Source of the DNA: Streptomyces justiciae
GTDB lineage: Bacteria; Actinomycetota; Actinomycetes; Streptomycetales; Streptomycetaceae
Assembly (NCBI RefSeq): GCF_015163075.1
Contig: NZ_JADDXU010000002.1
Span: 1 to 64,000, forward strand
DNA: 64,000 nucleotides
Direction: 5' to 3'
Under the pieces are notes generated by a model. It saw only the letters and a list, made by a program, of their open reading frames with translations. It was not told the origin of the DNA and made no database searches. The translations under genes and the position numbers were made by a program. Shown here one piece after another: positions 18,741-27,676 of the stretch (positions are counted from its first letter, which is position 1; every line of letters begins with the position of its first letter).

Positions 18741-19149
18741 CCAGCCAGGGCACGAACGGGTCGTGGGTGGCGACGCGGAGGATCAGCAGGAGCGAGGAGG
18801 CGGTGGTGACGAGGAGCAGCAGCAGGCCGATGAAGGTCAGCCGCGAGGCCCACTCCACCGCCCGTGGCTTGATGCGCCGCCCGGAGACCAGACGGTGCAG
18901 GGAGACCGGCCCGATGAGGGCGCCGGTGGCGGTGGCGCCGAGGACGACCGTGACGATGTAGATGGCCTTCTCGGTGTGGCCGAGGTCGGCGTACTTCGGG
19001 GTGAAGACGACGGTCAGCAGAAAGCCGAACAGGATCTGCACACCCATCTGGGCGACGCGGATCTCCTGCATGAGCTCCCCCCACATGCGGTCGGCTCGCT
19101 CGTCCGCGGTCTCGTCACGGCCGGTACGCCTCTCCGGTGCCTGCACCAT
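18661..19149 (-). CDS. DUF6328 family membrane protein
   Basis: About 162 residues with a charged N terminus (ERADRMWGELMQEIRVAQMG), four predicted transmembrane helices and the linker TPKYADLGHTEKAIY, typical of this actinobacterial family of unknown role. The start is uncertain: ATG at 19149 or TTG at 19182, neither with a good ribosome binding site. It overlaps the DUF2238 gene tail to tail by 80 bp. Confidence 0.8.
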   Translation of the reverse strand: MVQAPERRTGRDETADERADRMWGELMQEIRVAQMGVQILFGFLLTVVFTPKYADLGHTEKAIYIVTVVLGATATGALIGPVSLHRLVSGRRIKPRAVEWASRLTFIGLLLLLVTTASSLLLILRVATHDPFVPWLVTAVVAWYLVCWFVVPLWVRRRYTTK

Positions 19150-19208
19150 GCGGGACGGGTAACCCGGTGTCTGATCGTTCAAACAGCCGGGTCACCCGCG
19201 CCGGCGGA

Positions 19209-20192
19209 CTACCAGCGGCTCTCGACCTGGTCCTTGATCCGCCGGTCGTAGATGTCCTGGATCGCGGTGAGCGTCTCGGCGGACAGCTCCGGCAGCGCGG
19301 CGGCGGCCGCGTTGGCGCGGGCCTGCTCCGGGTTGCGGGCGCCGGGGATGACGGTGGTGACACCGGGCTGCTGGACGATCCAGCGCAGGGCGAGCTGGGC
19401 CGGGGTGTACCCCTCGGGGGCGAGGGCGGAGAACTCGGCGGCGGCCTCCACGCCGGTCGTGTAGTCGACGCCGGAGAAGGTCTCGCCGACGTCGAAGGAC
19501 TCGCCGTGCCGGTTGTAGGTGCGGTGGTCGTTCTCGGGGAAGACGGTGTCCTTGGTGTACTTCCCCGACAGCAGACCGGAGGCCAGCGGGACGCGAGCGA
19601 TGATCCCGACGCCGGCCTCCTGGGCGGCGGGAAGCACCTTCTGCAGCGGCTTCATGCGGAAGGCGTTGAAGATGATCTGCACGCTCGCCACACCCGGCCG
19701 GGCGATCGCGGTGAGGGCCTCCTCGCAGGTCTCCACGCTGACGCCGTAGGCGGCGATGCGCTCCTCCGCGACGAGGGTGTCGAGGGCGTCGAAGACCTCG
19801 TCGCTCGAGTAGACGGGGGTGGGCGGGCAGTGCAGCTGCACCAGGTCGAGGCGGTCGACGCCGAGGTTGCGGCGGGAACGGTCGTTCCAGGCGCGGAAGT
19901 TGTCGAGGACGTAGTTCTCCGGGATCTGCTCGACGCGGCGGCCCATCTTCGTCGCCACGAACACATGCAGATCGGGGCGGCCGCGCAGGAACGTCGCGAT
20001 GGTCTGCTCGCTGCGGCCGTCGCCGTAGACGTCGGCGGTGTCGAAGAAGGTGACTCCCGACTCGGCCGCCGCCTCCAGTACCGAAAGGGCTTCCTTGTCG
20101 TCGACGTCTCCCCAGTCGGCACCCAACTGCCACGTACCGAGACCGACGACGGATGCCCGCTGACCCAACCTGCCGAAAGTGCGCTCGTCCAT
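19209..20192 (-). CDS. Aldo/keto reductase
   Basis: A 327-residue NADPH-dependent oxidoreductase of the AKR barrel family. The catalytic tetrad is visible as Asp and Tyr in FFDTADVYGDG, Lys in VATKMG and His in LVQLHCP. The cofactor-binding stretch is TTVIPGARNPEQARANA. It is divergent from the cholesterol-oxidase-like gene, with a palindromic operator in the shared 137-bp promoter region. Confidence 0.92.
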   Translation of the reverse strand: MDERTFGRLGQRASVVGLGTWQLGADWGDVDDKEALSVLEAAAESGVTFFDTADVYGDGRSEQTIATFLRGRPDLHVFVATKMGRRVEQIPENYVLDNFRAWNDRSRRNLGVDRLDLVQLHCPPTPVYSSDEVFDALDTLVAEERIAAYGVSVETCEEALTAIARPGVASVQIIFNAFRMKPLQKVLPAAQEAGVGIIARVPLASGLLSGKYTKDTVFPENDHRTYNRHGESFDVGETFSGVDYTTGVEAAAEFSALAPEGYTPAQLALRWIVQQPGVTTVIPGARNPEQARANAAAAALPELSAETLTAIQDIYDRRIKDQVESRW

Positions 20193-20252
20193 GGCGTCAG
20201 TCTGTCATCCGCCACGGCCGCGCGCGGAACGGGCTCCGCCAGGCCGCCACCT

Positions 20253-20279
20253 GTGAATGATTCACTCACATGAGTGAAT
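20253..20279. promoter_or_regulatory. TetR-like operator in the AKR / FAD-oxidase divergent promoter
   Basis: GTGAAT-G-ATTCAC (20253-20265) overlaps ATTCACTCA-CA-TGAGTGAAT (20260-20279), a perfect 9-bp-arm palindrome. The core ATTCAC-N8-GTGAAT recurs with identical spacing in front of the MFS-TetR operon at 24086-24105, so the TetR protein encoded at 22006-22596 probably binds both. Confidence 0.65.
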
Positions 20280-20329
20280 GCCTTCGACGGGCAAGCGCTC
20301 TCTGTCAAGCGAGTGCCTAGCTTGTGCCC

Positions 20330-22009
20330 GTGACGGACACATGGACCCGCAGGAGTTTTCTCCTCAGCGCAGCCGCTCTGACCCTGCTGCCGGCCGATCC
20401 GGCGGTCGCCGCGGCGGAACTCCCGGACTTCCCCGGAGACGTCGCCCTCTATCGCACGGCCTACCGGAACTGGGTCGGCGAGATCACCGCGGACGGCCTG
20501 TGGGCCTGCTCCCCGGCCGACGGGGAGCAGGTCGTCGCCGTCGTCAACTGGGCCTGGAGAAACGGCTGGAGAGTACGCGGCCGGGGTTCCTCCCACGGCT
20601 GGTCCCCGCTGACCCTCACGGAGGGCACCCCGTCGGACGCCCCCGTCCTCCTCGTGGACACCGCTACCCATCTGACCGGCCTGACCCTGGAGTCGTCGCA
20701 CGCCGTGCGGGTCGGCACCGGCGTCACGCTGGAGGCCCTGCTGACGTTCCTGGAGGGGCACGGCCTCGGGGTCACCGCCGCCCCCGCGCCCGGCGACCTC
20801 ACGCTGGGCGGCGCCCTGGCGATCGACGCGCACGGCACGGCCGTACCCGCGCGGGGCGAGGAGCGGCTGCCGGGACAGACGTACGGCTCGCTCAGCAATC
20901 GCGTGCTGACCGTCACGGCGGTGGTGTGGGACGAGGCGAGCGACGCGTACGTCCTGCGGACCTTCGACCGCGCCGAGGCGGACAGCGCGGCGCTGCTGAC
21001 CCACCTCGGTCGGGCCCTCGTCACCGAGGTGGTGCTGCGGGTCGGTGCCAACAGCAATCTGCGCTGTGTGAGCCGTACGGACATCCCGGCCGCGGAGCTC
21101 TTCGCCGCGCCCGGCGGGGACGGGCGCACCCTCGCGAGCTACCTGGACCAGGCGGGGAGGGTGGAGGCGATCTGGTTCGCCTTCACGGAGTTCCCGTGGT
21201 TGAAGGTGTGGAGCGTCGAGCCGACGAAGCCGCTCACCTCGCGGCGGGTGACGTCGCCGTACAACTACCCGTTCTCCGACAACGTCCCCACCCTGGTGGC
21301 GGACATCGCCGGGCGGATGGTGTCGGACGCGGCCTGGTATCTGGCGCCGGTACTCGGGAACGCGCAGTACGACGCGGCCGCGCTCGGGCTCGTGGCGACG
21401 CTGTCGGCCGACATCTGGGGGCCGTCGAAGAACACGCTGCTCTATCTGAAGCCGACCACGCTGCGGATCAACGCCAACGGCTACGCGGTGCTCACGCGGC
21501 GGGACCAAGTGCAGCGGGTCGTCGCCGAGTTCACCGACTTCTACCGGGAGCGCCTTGCGGTGTACTCCGCGCTCGGCCGGTTCCCGGTCAACGGCTCGGT
21601 GGAGATCCGGGTGACGGGCCTCGACGACCCGGCGGACGCCGAACTCGTCGGCGCCCGGGCCCCGTTGCTGTCCGCGCTGCGGCCCGACGCCGGGCACCCG
21701 GAGTGGGACACCGCCGTCTGGCTGGACATCCTGACGCTGCCGGGGACGCCGTACGCGGAGCAGTTCCTGCGCGAGATCGAACGGTTCCTGCTGGACAGCC
21801 ACGACGGCACGGACTCCCTCACCCGGGTGGAGTGGTCCAAGGGGTGGGCCTACACCGAGGACGCGGTGTGGGACGACGAGGAGGTGCTGGGCACGGTGGT
21901 GCCGGCGTCGCTCGGGGACGGGGCGTGGGGGCAGGCGGCCGGGATGCTGGACCGGCTCGATCCGCACCGGGTGTTCGGGAACGCCTTCCTGGACCGGCTG
22001 TTCGGCTAG
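20330..22009 (+). CDS. Secreted FAD-linked oxidase, cholesterol oxidase class II-like
   Basis: A 559-residue flavoprotein with a Tat signal (TRRSFLLSAAALTLL). An FAD_binding_4 (vanillyl-alcohol-oxidase fold) domain occupies about 40-230, with the candidate flavin-linking histidine in GRGSSHGWSPL and the GDLTLGGALAIDAHG segment. A large substrate domain related to Brevibacterium-type covalent cholesterol oxidase fills the rest. The predicted reaction is oxygen-dependent oxidation of a sterol or similar alcohol outside the membrane. GTG starts at 20324 and 20330 are both possible. No ribosome binding site is visible and TAGCTT lies just upstream, so a leaderless transcript is possible. Confidence 0.85.
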   Translation: MTDTWTRRSFLLSAAALTLLPADPAVAAAELPDFPGDVALYRTAYRNWVGEITADGLWACSPADGEQVVAVVNWAWRNGWRVRGRGSSHGWSPLTLTEGTPSDAPVLLVDTATHLTGLTLESSHAVRVGTGVTLEALLTFLEGHGLGVTAAPAPGDLTLGGALAIDAHGTAVPARGEERLPGQTYGSLSNRVLTVTAVVWDEASDAYVLRTFDRAEADSAALLTHLGRALVTEVVLRVGANSNLRCVSRTDIPAAELFAAPGGDGRTLASYLDQAGRVEAIWFAFTEFPWLKVWSVEPTKPLTSRRVTSPYNYPFSDNVPTLVADIAGRMVSDAAWYLAPVLGNAQYDAAALGLVATLSADIWGPSKNTLLYLKPTTLRINANGYAVLTRRDQVQRVVAEFTDFYRERLAVYSALGRFPVNGSVEIRVTGLDDPADAELVGARAPLLSALRPDAGHPEWDTAVWLDILTLPGTPYAEQFLREIERFLLDSHDGTDSLTRVEWSKGWAYTEDAVWDDEEVLGTVVPASLGDGAWGQAAGMLDRLDPHRVFGNAFLDRLFG

Positions 22010-22596
22010 GGCGTCAACTGGGCCTGCACCAGAGGGGCGTAGCGGTCGACGATGTCCTCGATCGCGCTCGCCCTCAGATGCGGGCCGCGGGCTATGCCGT
22101 ACATGACGCCCAGGCCCAGCAGGGTGCCGACGGCGAGTTCGGCGCGCAGGCCGGCGTCGGGGCCGGTGAGGCGGTCGGCGAGGAGTTCGGTCACCTGGGT
22201 GCGGAAGTTGGCGCGCAGGATGTCGCCCTGCTCGCCGTGCAGGGGCGCGAACGCGATCCGCAGCAGGGGGTCGGCGCCGCGTTCGCTCTGGCTCTCCAGG
22301 ACGTGCCGCACCATGTGCCGGCCCAGTTCGGGCAGCGAGGCGTCCAGCAGCGCCTCCGCGTCGGCCTCGAAGGACATGACGCGGGCGAAGAGGGCGTCCT
22401 TGTTGCCGAAGTACTTGAGGATCAACGGCGGGCTGACTCCGGCGCGTTCGGCGACGTCCTTGAGGGTGATGTCGGTGTGGGCGTGCCGGGCCAGGAGGTA
22501 GCGGGCAGACCTGAGGATCGCCGCCTTGGTGGCCTCGGCGTCCCGGCGCGCGGGTGCCGCGTCGGAGGCGGTGGGTGGAGTGCTCACAGCTCTCAT
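22006..22596 (-). CDS. TetR-family transcriptional repressor
   Basis: A 196-residue repressor. The N-terminal helix-turn-helix (about 20-65) contains ITLKDVAERAGVSPPLILKYFGNKDAL, shown here only as landmarks: DVAERAGVSPP then KYFGNK. The C-terminal ligand domain is TetR_C-like. Its ATG overlaps the stop of the MFS gene (ATGA), and the GGAGG for its translation lies inside the MFS coding end. Its TAG overlaps the convergent oxidase stop by three bases. It is the likely reader of the GTGAAT/ATTCAC operators at 20253 and 24075. Confidence 0.92.
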   Translation of the reverse strand: MRAVSTPPTASDAAPARRDAEATKAAILRSARYLLARHAHTDITLKDVAERAGVSPPLILKYFGNKDALFARVMSFEADAEALLDASLPELGRHMVRHVLESQSERGADPLLRIAFAPLHGEQGDILRANFRTQVTELLADRLTGPDAGLRAELAVGTLLGLGVMYGIARGPHLRASAIEDIVDRYAPLVQAQLTP

Positions 22597-24047
22597 GCTC
22601 CCTCCATCACCTCCTTCCGGGGTCCCCGGGCCCGCCACGTGCCGCCGGTCTCGGGATCGCCGGGGATGCAGAGCGCGACGGCGCTGCCCGCCAGGGCGAT
22701 CGCGCCCGCGATGCCGAAGGCGAGCAGATAGCCGTCGAGGGTGGGCACCGGGAGGCCGCCCACCGGGCTGGTGTGCCGGACCAGCACCGCGGCGACGGCG
22801 GCGCTCGACACGGCCTGGCCGATCGTGCGCATGAGGACGTTGACGCCGTTGGCGGACGCGGTCTGGCCGGCCGGGACGGCGTGCAGGATCAGCGTCGGCA
22901 GCGCCGAGTACGCCAGAGTGGTGCCGGTGCCGACGACCGCCGCGCCCACCATGATCATCCACAGGTCGCGGCTGTCGGCGATCCGCACCGCGTACCCGGC
23001 CGCGATGACCGCGGCGCCCAGGGCCAGGGTGACGCGCGGGCCGCGGGCCGCCGAGATCCTGGCGGAGAGGGGTGAGAACAGCAGCATGATGAAGCCGCTC
23101 GGCAGCAGCACCAGTCCCGTCTGCACGATCGACAGGTCGAGCCCGTACCCGGTGGCCTCGGGCGCCTGCACCAGCTGGGCGGTGACGAGGGAGTTGGCGT
23201 AGAACGCGAACCCGGTCAGCAGCGCGGCGACGTGCGACAGCCCCACACGCGGCCGGGAGACCAGCCGCAGGTCGACCAGCGGCCGTTCGGCCCGCAACTG
23301 CTGCCACCACCACAGGGTGAGCACGGCGACGGCGGCCGCGAAGAGTCCGACGATCCGCGCGCTCCCCCACCCCCACTGCCCGCCCTGCGACACCCCGAGC
23401 AGCAGACACACCAGGCCGGTGGCCAGCCCCAGCGTGCCCGGCACGTCGAACCGGCCCGGCTCGCGCACCGGCGACTCCCGCACCGCCCACCACACCGATC
23501 CGACGCCCACGGCACCGAGGGCCGCGGTCACCCAGAACATGGCGTGCCAGTTCGCGTACTGCACGATCACCGCCGCGAGCGGCAGCCCCAGCGCCGCACC
23601 GATGCCGACGGTCGAGCTCATCAGCGCGACGGCGTGCCCCCGCCGCTGCGGCGGGAGCTCGTCGCGCAGGATGCTGATGGACAGCGGTACGACCGCGGCG
23701 GCGGCGCCGGACAGCGCGCGGGCGGCGATGAGCACCCGGATGTCGGAGGACAGGGCGCACAGCACCGAGCCGGCGGCCATCAGCGCGAGCGCCGCCATGA
23801 GGACCCGGCGTTTGCCGTACATGTCCCCGGCGCGGCCGAGGACCGGGGTGAGGACGGCGCCGGCCAGCAGGGTCGCGGTGACCATCCAGGAGACGGTGCC
23901 CGGCGAGGCGCCGGTCAGTCGCGGCAGGTCCGGCAGCAGCGGGACGACCACGGTCTGCATGACGGCCATGAGGATGCCGCCGAAGGCCAGCACCGGGACC
24001 GTCAGCCGGTCCCGGAGCGGGCGGGGTATCGGGGCGGGTGCGTCCAT
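22593..24047 (-). CDS. MFS efflux transporter, DHA2 (EmrB/QacA, 14-TM) family
   Basis: A 484-residue polytopic drug/proton antiporter. The loop motif GRAGDMYGKRRVL (motif A) follows the second helix, motif C appears as GIGAALGLPLAAVIVQ, and about 14 helices are predicted. GGAG sits 5 bases before the ATG at 24047; a GTG at 24053 is an alternative. First gene of a two-gene operon with its TetR repressor, the classic self-regulated efflux arrangement. The substrate is unknown and could be the ligand or product of the nearby oxidases. Confidence 0.92.
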   Translation of the reverse strand: MDAPAPIPRPLRDRLTVPVLAFGGILMAVMQTVVVPLLPDLPRLTGASPGTVSWMVTATLLAGAVLTPVLGRAGDMYGKRRVLMAALALMAAGSVLCALSSDIRVLIAARALSGAAAAVVPLSISILRDELPPQRRGHAVALMSSTVGIGAALGLPLAAVIVQYANWHAMFWVTAALGAVGVGSVWWAVRESPVREPGRFDVPGTLGLATGLVCLLLGVSQGGQWGWGSARIVGLFAAAVAVLTLWWWQQLRAERPLVDLRLVSRPRVGLSHVAALLTGFAFYANSLVTAQLVQAPEATGYGLDLSIVQTGLVLLPSGFIMLLFSPLSARISAARGPRVTLALGAAVIAAGYAVRIADSRDLWMIMVGAAVVGTGTTLAYSALPTLILHAVPAGQTASANGVNVLMRTIGQAVSSAAVAAVLVRHTSPVGGLPVPTLDGYLLAFGIAGAIALAGSAVALCIPGDPETGGTWRARGPRKEVMEGA

Positions 24048-24074
24048 CGGCACTCCAGCGGGACATGAAAAAAT

Positions 24075-24116
24075 GGTGAATGGCTATTCACCATAGTGGG
24101 TGAATAGCCATTCACC
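24075..24116. promoter_or_regulatory. Double TetR-like operator in front of the MFS-TetR operon
   Basis: GGTGAATGGCTATTCACC (24075-24092) and GGTGAATAGCCATTCACC (24099-24116) are exact reverse complements of each other. Each is itself palindromic (GGTGAAT-N4-ATTCACC), giving a nested 42-bp symmetric site. On the minus strand it lies 28 bp before the MFS start, over the expected promoter. Confidence 0.85.
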
Positions 24117-24138
24117 TAGCGAAATTCCCGACGCTCCT

Positions 24139-25359
24139 TCAGTCCTTGCGGGAGTCCAGCGCCCGTGCGTGCACGTTCCGGGCGATCTTCGGTCCCAGCC
24201 AGCGCTTGAACCGGCGCAGCACCTCCAGCTGTCCGGCGGCCCGGTCGATCCGGTAGTAGAGCTGGGGCGGGACGTAGGGCAGCAGCGGGGAGTGGCGCTG
24301 GCCGAGCAGGGCGAACATCTGCTGCGGGGGCAGGCCGATGTAGCGCGGGAGGTTCTCGTACCACTGGGCGCTGTAGCGGGCGGCGCTCTGGACCGAGAGG
24401 AGTTCCGCCTTGCGCCGGCGCTCGTACCGGGCGAGGGCCTCGGGGAGCTCGGCGTGCTCGCGCAGCGCCTCGGCCAGGGCCATGGCGTCCTCCAGGGCGA
24501 GGGTCGTCCCGGCGCCGATGGAGTAGTGCGTGGTGTGGGCGGCGTCGCCCATGAGCACGAGGTTGCCGTGCGACCAGGTGCGGTTGGTCAGGGTGCGGAA
24601 GTTCAGCCACTGGGCGCTGCCGTCGGCCGAGGAGCGGCCGATGAGGGCGTGCCCGTCCAGGATGTCGGCGAAGAGCTTCTCCAGCAGGGCCAGGCCCTCG
24701 CCCTCGTCGGCCCGGTCGAGGCCGAGGCCGGTCCAGGTCTCGGGGGCGCATTCGATGACGCAGGTGCTGCGGTCGGGGCCGAAGCCGTAGCCGTAGCACC
24801 AGATCCAGCCGTGGTCGGTCTCGACGAAGGCGAAGGTGAAGGCGTCGAAGACCTTGGTGGTGCCGAGCCAGACGTAGTGGTTGCGGCCGGCCCTGACCTC
24901 GGTGCCGAAGTGTTCGGCGTGCGCGGTGCGCAGCGCGCTGTGGACGCCGTCGCCCGCCACGACCAGGTCGGCGTCGGGCACGTTCTCCGGGGTGATGCCG
25001 TGCTCGAACTCCAGGCGGACGTCGAGGGAGCGGGCGCGGGCGGCGAGGAGTTCCAGGAGGCGGTGGCGGCCGATGCCGTGGCCCTCGTCGCCGTCCTGGC
25101 GGGTCGCGAGGTCCCGCACATGGGCGACGCCGTGGTTCCAGCGGACGGAGTGCTCCTCGACGGCACGGGCCGACTCGGGGTCGTGTGCGTGCAGCTTGTC
25201 GAGCAGTCCACGCCAGTAGGTGACGCCCCAGCCGTACGTCGAGCCCTCCGGATTGCGCTCGTAGACGGTGATGTCGTGGGACGGGTCCTGCAGTTTGAGC
25301 AGGATCGACAGATACAGGCCGGCGGGCCCGCCTCCGACACAGGCGACCTTCACGCGCAC
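24139..25359 (-). CDS. FAD-dependent monooxygenase (aromatic hydroxylase type)
   Basis: A 406-residue class A flavin monooxygenase. The dinucleotide fold begins at VACVGGGPAGLYLS, the DG motif is AGDGVHSALR and the second FAD motif is LMGDAAHTTHYSIGAG. It most resembles the group containing salicylyl-CoA 5-hydroxylase and related CoA-thioester or aromatic-ring hydroxylases. The start is one of two in-frame GTG codons (25359 or 25353). Its 3' end is 22 bp from the double operator of the next operon. Confidence 0.87.
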   Translation of the reverse strand: MRVKVACVGGGPAGLYLSILLKLQDPSHDITVYERNPEGSTYGWGVTYWRGLLDKLHAHDPESARAVEEHSVRWNHGVAHVRDLATRQDGDEGHGIGRHRLLELLAARARSLDVRLEFEHGITPENVPDADLVVAGDGVHSALRTAHAEHFGTEVRAGRNHYVWLGTTKVFDAFTFAFVETDHGWIWCYGYGFGPDRSTCVIECAPETWTGLGLDRADEGEGLALLEKLFADILDGHALIGRSSADGSAQWLNFRTLTNRTWSHGNLVLMGDAAHTTHYSIGAGTTLALEDAMALAEALREHAELPEALARYERRRKAELLSVQSAARYSAQWYENLPRYIGLPPQQMFALLGQRHSPLLPYVPPQLYYRIDRAAGQLEVLRRFKRWLGPKIARNVHARALDSRKD

Positions 25360-25666
25360 CCCTGGGAATCACTCAGAGCGGTCATTTGACGACGCAGGGT
25401 AGCAGGGCTTTGCGTCAGCTTCCGCGGGTGAGGCAGGTCACCGGCGAGGCGCCGTTCGGGGAAAGATCACCGGGCGGGCGGGTGCGCGCGGTGGAATTTC
25501 CCCTTCCAGAGCCTCTCCTTCACACTTCACAGCAAGATCATCTTCGTTCAATCTTGCACCGGATATCGGGAATTGTCCGGATCGCAGCCAACCGGTCGCA
25601 GCCGCCTCTTCGGCACCGATAGGCATACGGGGTCATCCGCCGCACCCATCCGAAAGGACCGACCCC
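25360..25666. other. Divergent promoter region (monooxygenase / melC operon)
   Basis: 307 bp. The stretch 25530-25580 is AT-richer and probably carries the melC promoter, but no clear -10/-35 pair or palindrome could be assigned. No credible gene on either strand. Confidence 0.4.
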
Positions 25667-26017
25667 GTGGCCGAACTGACCCGGCGTCACGCCCTCGCCT
25701 CCGCGGCCGCCGTCGCCACCACGGTGGCCGTCGCCCCGCAGGCCTCCGCCCACGACCACCACTCCCCCGACATCTTCGACGAGGTCTACAAGGGCCGCCG
25801 GATACAGGGCCGGCCGGCCTCGGGCGGCGGTCACCACCACGGCGCCGGATACGCCGTGTTCATCGACGGGGTGGAGCTGCACGTGATGCGCAACGCCGAC
25901 GGCAGCTGGATCAGCGTCGTCAGCCACTACGACCCGGTGCCGACACCGAAGGCCGCCGCACGCGCCGCGGTCGACGAGCTCCAGGGCGCGCCGCTCGTCC
26001 CGCTCCCGGCCAACTGA
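25667..26017 (+). CDS. melC1: Tyrosinase cofactor / copper chaperone MelC1
   Basis: A 116-residue caddie protein that delivers copper to apotyrosinase and carries it through the Tat pathway. A twin-arginine signal ([17 protein letters not shown]) is followed by a histidine-rich stretch ([16 protein letters not shown]) and the conserved [11 protein letters not shown] hairpin. GAAAGGA precedes the GTG. The tyrosinase follows 31 bp later. Confidence 0.95.
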   Translation: MAELTRRHALASAAAVATTVAVAPQASAHDHHSPDIFDEVYKGRRIQGRPASGGGHHHGAGYAVFIDGVELHVMRNADGSWISVVSHYDPVPTPKAAARAAVDELQGAPLVPLPAN

Positions 26018-26048
26018 CCTTCTCCGTACACGTTTTGGAGTACCGCAC

Positions 26049-26873
26049 ATGACCGTCCGCAAGAACCAGGCGAACCTGACCGCCGACGAGAAGCGGCGGT
26101 TCGTCGCCGCCGTCCTGGAGCTGAAGCGCAGCGGCCGCTACGACGCCTTCGTCACCACGCACAACGCGTTCATCATGTCCGACAGCGACAACAGCGAGCG
26201 CACGGGCCACCGTTCACCGTCGTTCCTGCCCTGGCACCGCAGATACCTCCTGGAGTTCGAGCGGGCGTTGCAGTCGGTGGACGCGTCCGTCGCGCTGCCG
26301 TACTGGGACTGGTCGGCCGACCGCTCCCCCCGCGCCGCGCTGTGGGGGCCGGACTTCCTCGGCGGCACCGGGCGCAGCCGGGACGGCCAGGTGATGGACG
26401 GGCCGTTCGCCGCGTCGGCGGGCAACTGGCCCATATCCGTGCGGGTGGACGGCCGCACGTTCCTGCGCCGCTCGCTCGGCACCTCCGTGCGCGAGCTGCC
26501 GACCCGGGCGGAGGTCGACTCGGTGCTGGCGATGGCGACGTACGACATGGCGCCCTGGAACAGCGCGTCGGACGGCTTCCGCAACCACCTGGAGGGCTGG
26601 CGCGGGGTCAATCTGCACAACCGGGTCCATGTCTGGGTCGGCGGCCAGATGGCGACCGGGGTCTCCCCCAACGACCCGGTGTTCTGGCTGCACCACGCCT
26701 ACGTCGACAAGCTGTGGGCCGAGTGGCAGCGCCGGCATCCGGACTCGGGGTATCTGCCGGCGGCCGGGACGCCGGACGTCGTCGATCTGGGCGAGACGAT
26801 GAAGCCGTGGAACGACGTACGCCCGGCGGATCTGCTGGACCACCGGGCGCACTACACCTTCGACACGGACTGA
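26049..26873 (+). CDS. melC2: Tyrosinase MelC2 (type 3 copper monooxygenase)
   Basis: A 274-residue enzyme that oxidises monophenols and diphenols to quinones for melanin formation. All six copper ligands are present at the positions known for Streptomyces tyrosinases: CuA H38, H54, H63 and CuB H190, H194, H216. It has no signal peptide and depends on MelC1 for copper loading and export. Full length, no defects. Confidence 0.97.
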   Translation: MTVRKNQANLTADEKRRFVAAVLELKRSGRYDAFVTTHNAFIMSDSDNSERTGHRSPSFLPWHRRYLLEFERALQSVDASVALPYWDWSADRSPRAALWGPDFLGGTGRSRDGQVMDGPFAASAGNWPISVRVDGRTFLRRSLGTSVRELPTRAEVDSVLAMATYDMAPWNSASDGFRNHLEGWRGVNLHNRVHVWVGGQMATGVSPNDPVFWLHHAYVDKLWAEWQRRHPDSGYLPAAGTPDVVDLGETMKPWNDVRPADLLDHRAHYTFDTD

Positions 26874-26883
26874 GGCCGGCTGA

Positions 26884-27582
26884 TCAGGCCCCTGCCGTAC
26901 GGCACTCCGGGTGACCCCAGCCCTGGTCGTTCTTGGCGATGTCCGCGCCCGCCGCGTAGGGACGGCCGCACATGCAGCGGCCGGGGAACTTCGCCTTGAC
27001 GGTGCGGGACGAGGAGGCCGAACCGCCGCTTCGCCGGGGCGACTTGGCCTTGGCGGGGCGGGAGGTCTTCGGGGTGTCCGGGGAGGGCGGCGGCTCGGGG
27101 GAACCCTGATCGCTGCCCGCGGGCTCCTGGACCGTGGCGGCCTGGCTGGCGGCGCGGTCCGCGAAGTCGTTGAGGCGGTCGCCGTCGACCTGGTGGGCGG
27201 GGACGTAGCGGAAGTCGACCGTGCGGCCGTCGAGAAGTTCGTCGATGCGGACGACCAGTTCCTGGTTGGCGACCGGCTTGCCCGCGGCCGTCTTCCAGCC
27301 GTTGCGCTTCCAGCCGGGCAGCCAGGTGGTGACGGCCTTCATGGCGTACTGGGAGTCCATCCGGATCTCCAGCGGCACGTCCGGGGCGACCGCCGTCAAC
27401 AGGCGTTCCAGCGCGGTCAGTTCCGCGACGTTGTTGGTGGCCCGGCCGAGCGGACCCGCCTCCCAGCGGGCCGGGGTCTCCGCCTCGTCGGCGACGACCC
27501 AGGCCCAGCCGGCCGGTCCGGGATTTCCCTTCGATGCACCGTCGCACGCGGCCACCACACGTTCACGCATGCGACCGATCAT
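26884..27582 (-). CDS. rnhA: Ribonuclease HI with C-terminal Cys/His extension
   Basis: Residues 1-145 are a type 1 RNase H that cleaves RNA in RNA-DNA hybrids. Active-site acids are seen in ACDGASKGNPG, NNVAELTAL, RMDSQYAM and the last DRAA. Beyond it lies a basic Pro/Ser/Lys-rich linker and a short module CMCGRPYAAGADI...WGHPEC with a CxC and HxxC pattern that could bind zinc. Total 232 residues, versus about 155 for the standard enzyme. The start may be 27582 or the ATG at 27570; no ribosome binding site decides. Tail-to-tail with melC2, 10 bp apart. Confidence 0.9.
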   Translation of the reverse strand: MIGRMRERVVAACDGASKGNPGPAGWAWVVADEAETPARWEAGPLGRATNNVAELTALERLLTAVAPDVPLEIRMDSQYAMKAVTTWLPGWKRNGWKTAAGKPVANQELVVRIDELLDGRTVDFRYVPAHQVDGDRLNDFADRAASQAATVQEPAGSDQGSPEPPPSPDTPKTSRPAKAKSPRRSGGSASSSRTVKAKFPGRCMCGRPYAAGADIAKNDQGWGHPECRTAGA

Positions 27583-27676
27583 GCCACGGTCGGGCCAGGG
27601 CCTGTCCGGCGGACCAAGTCGCGGGAAAGCAGCGGCGCCTCATCAACGCCGATGCCCGGCCCCAGGGCCCGGGAGC

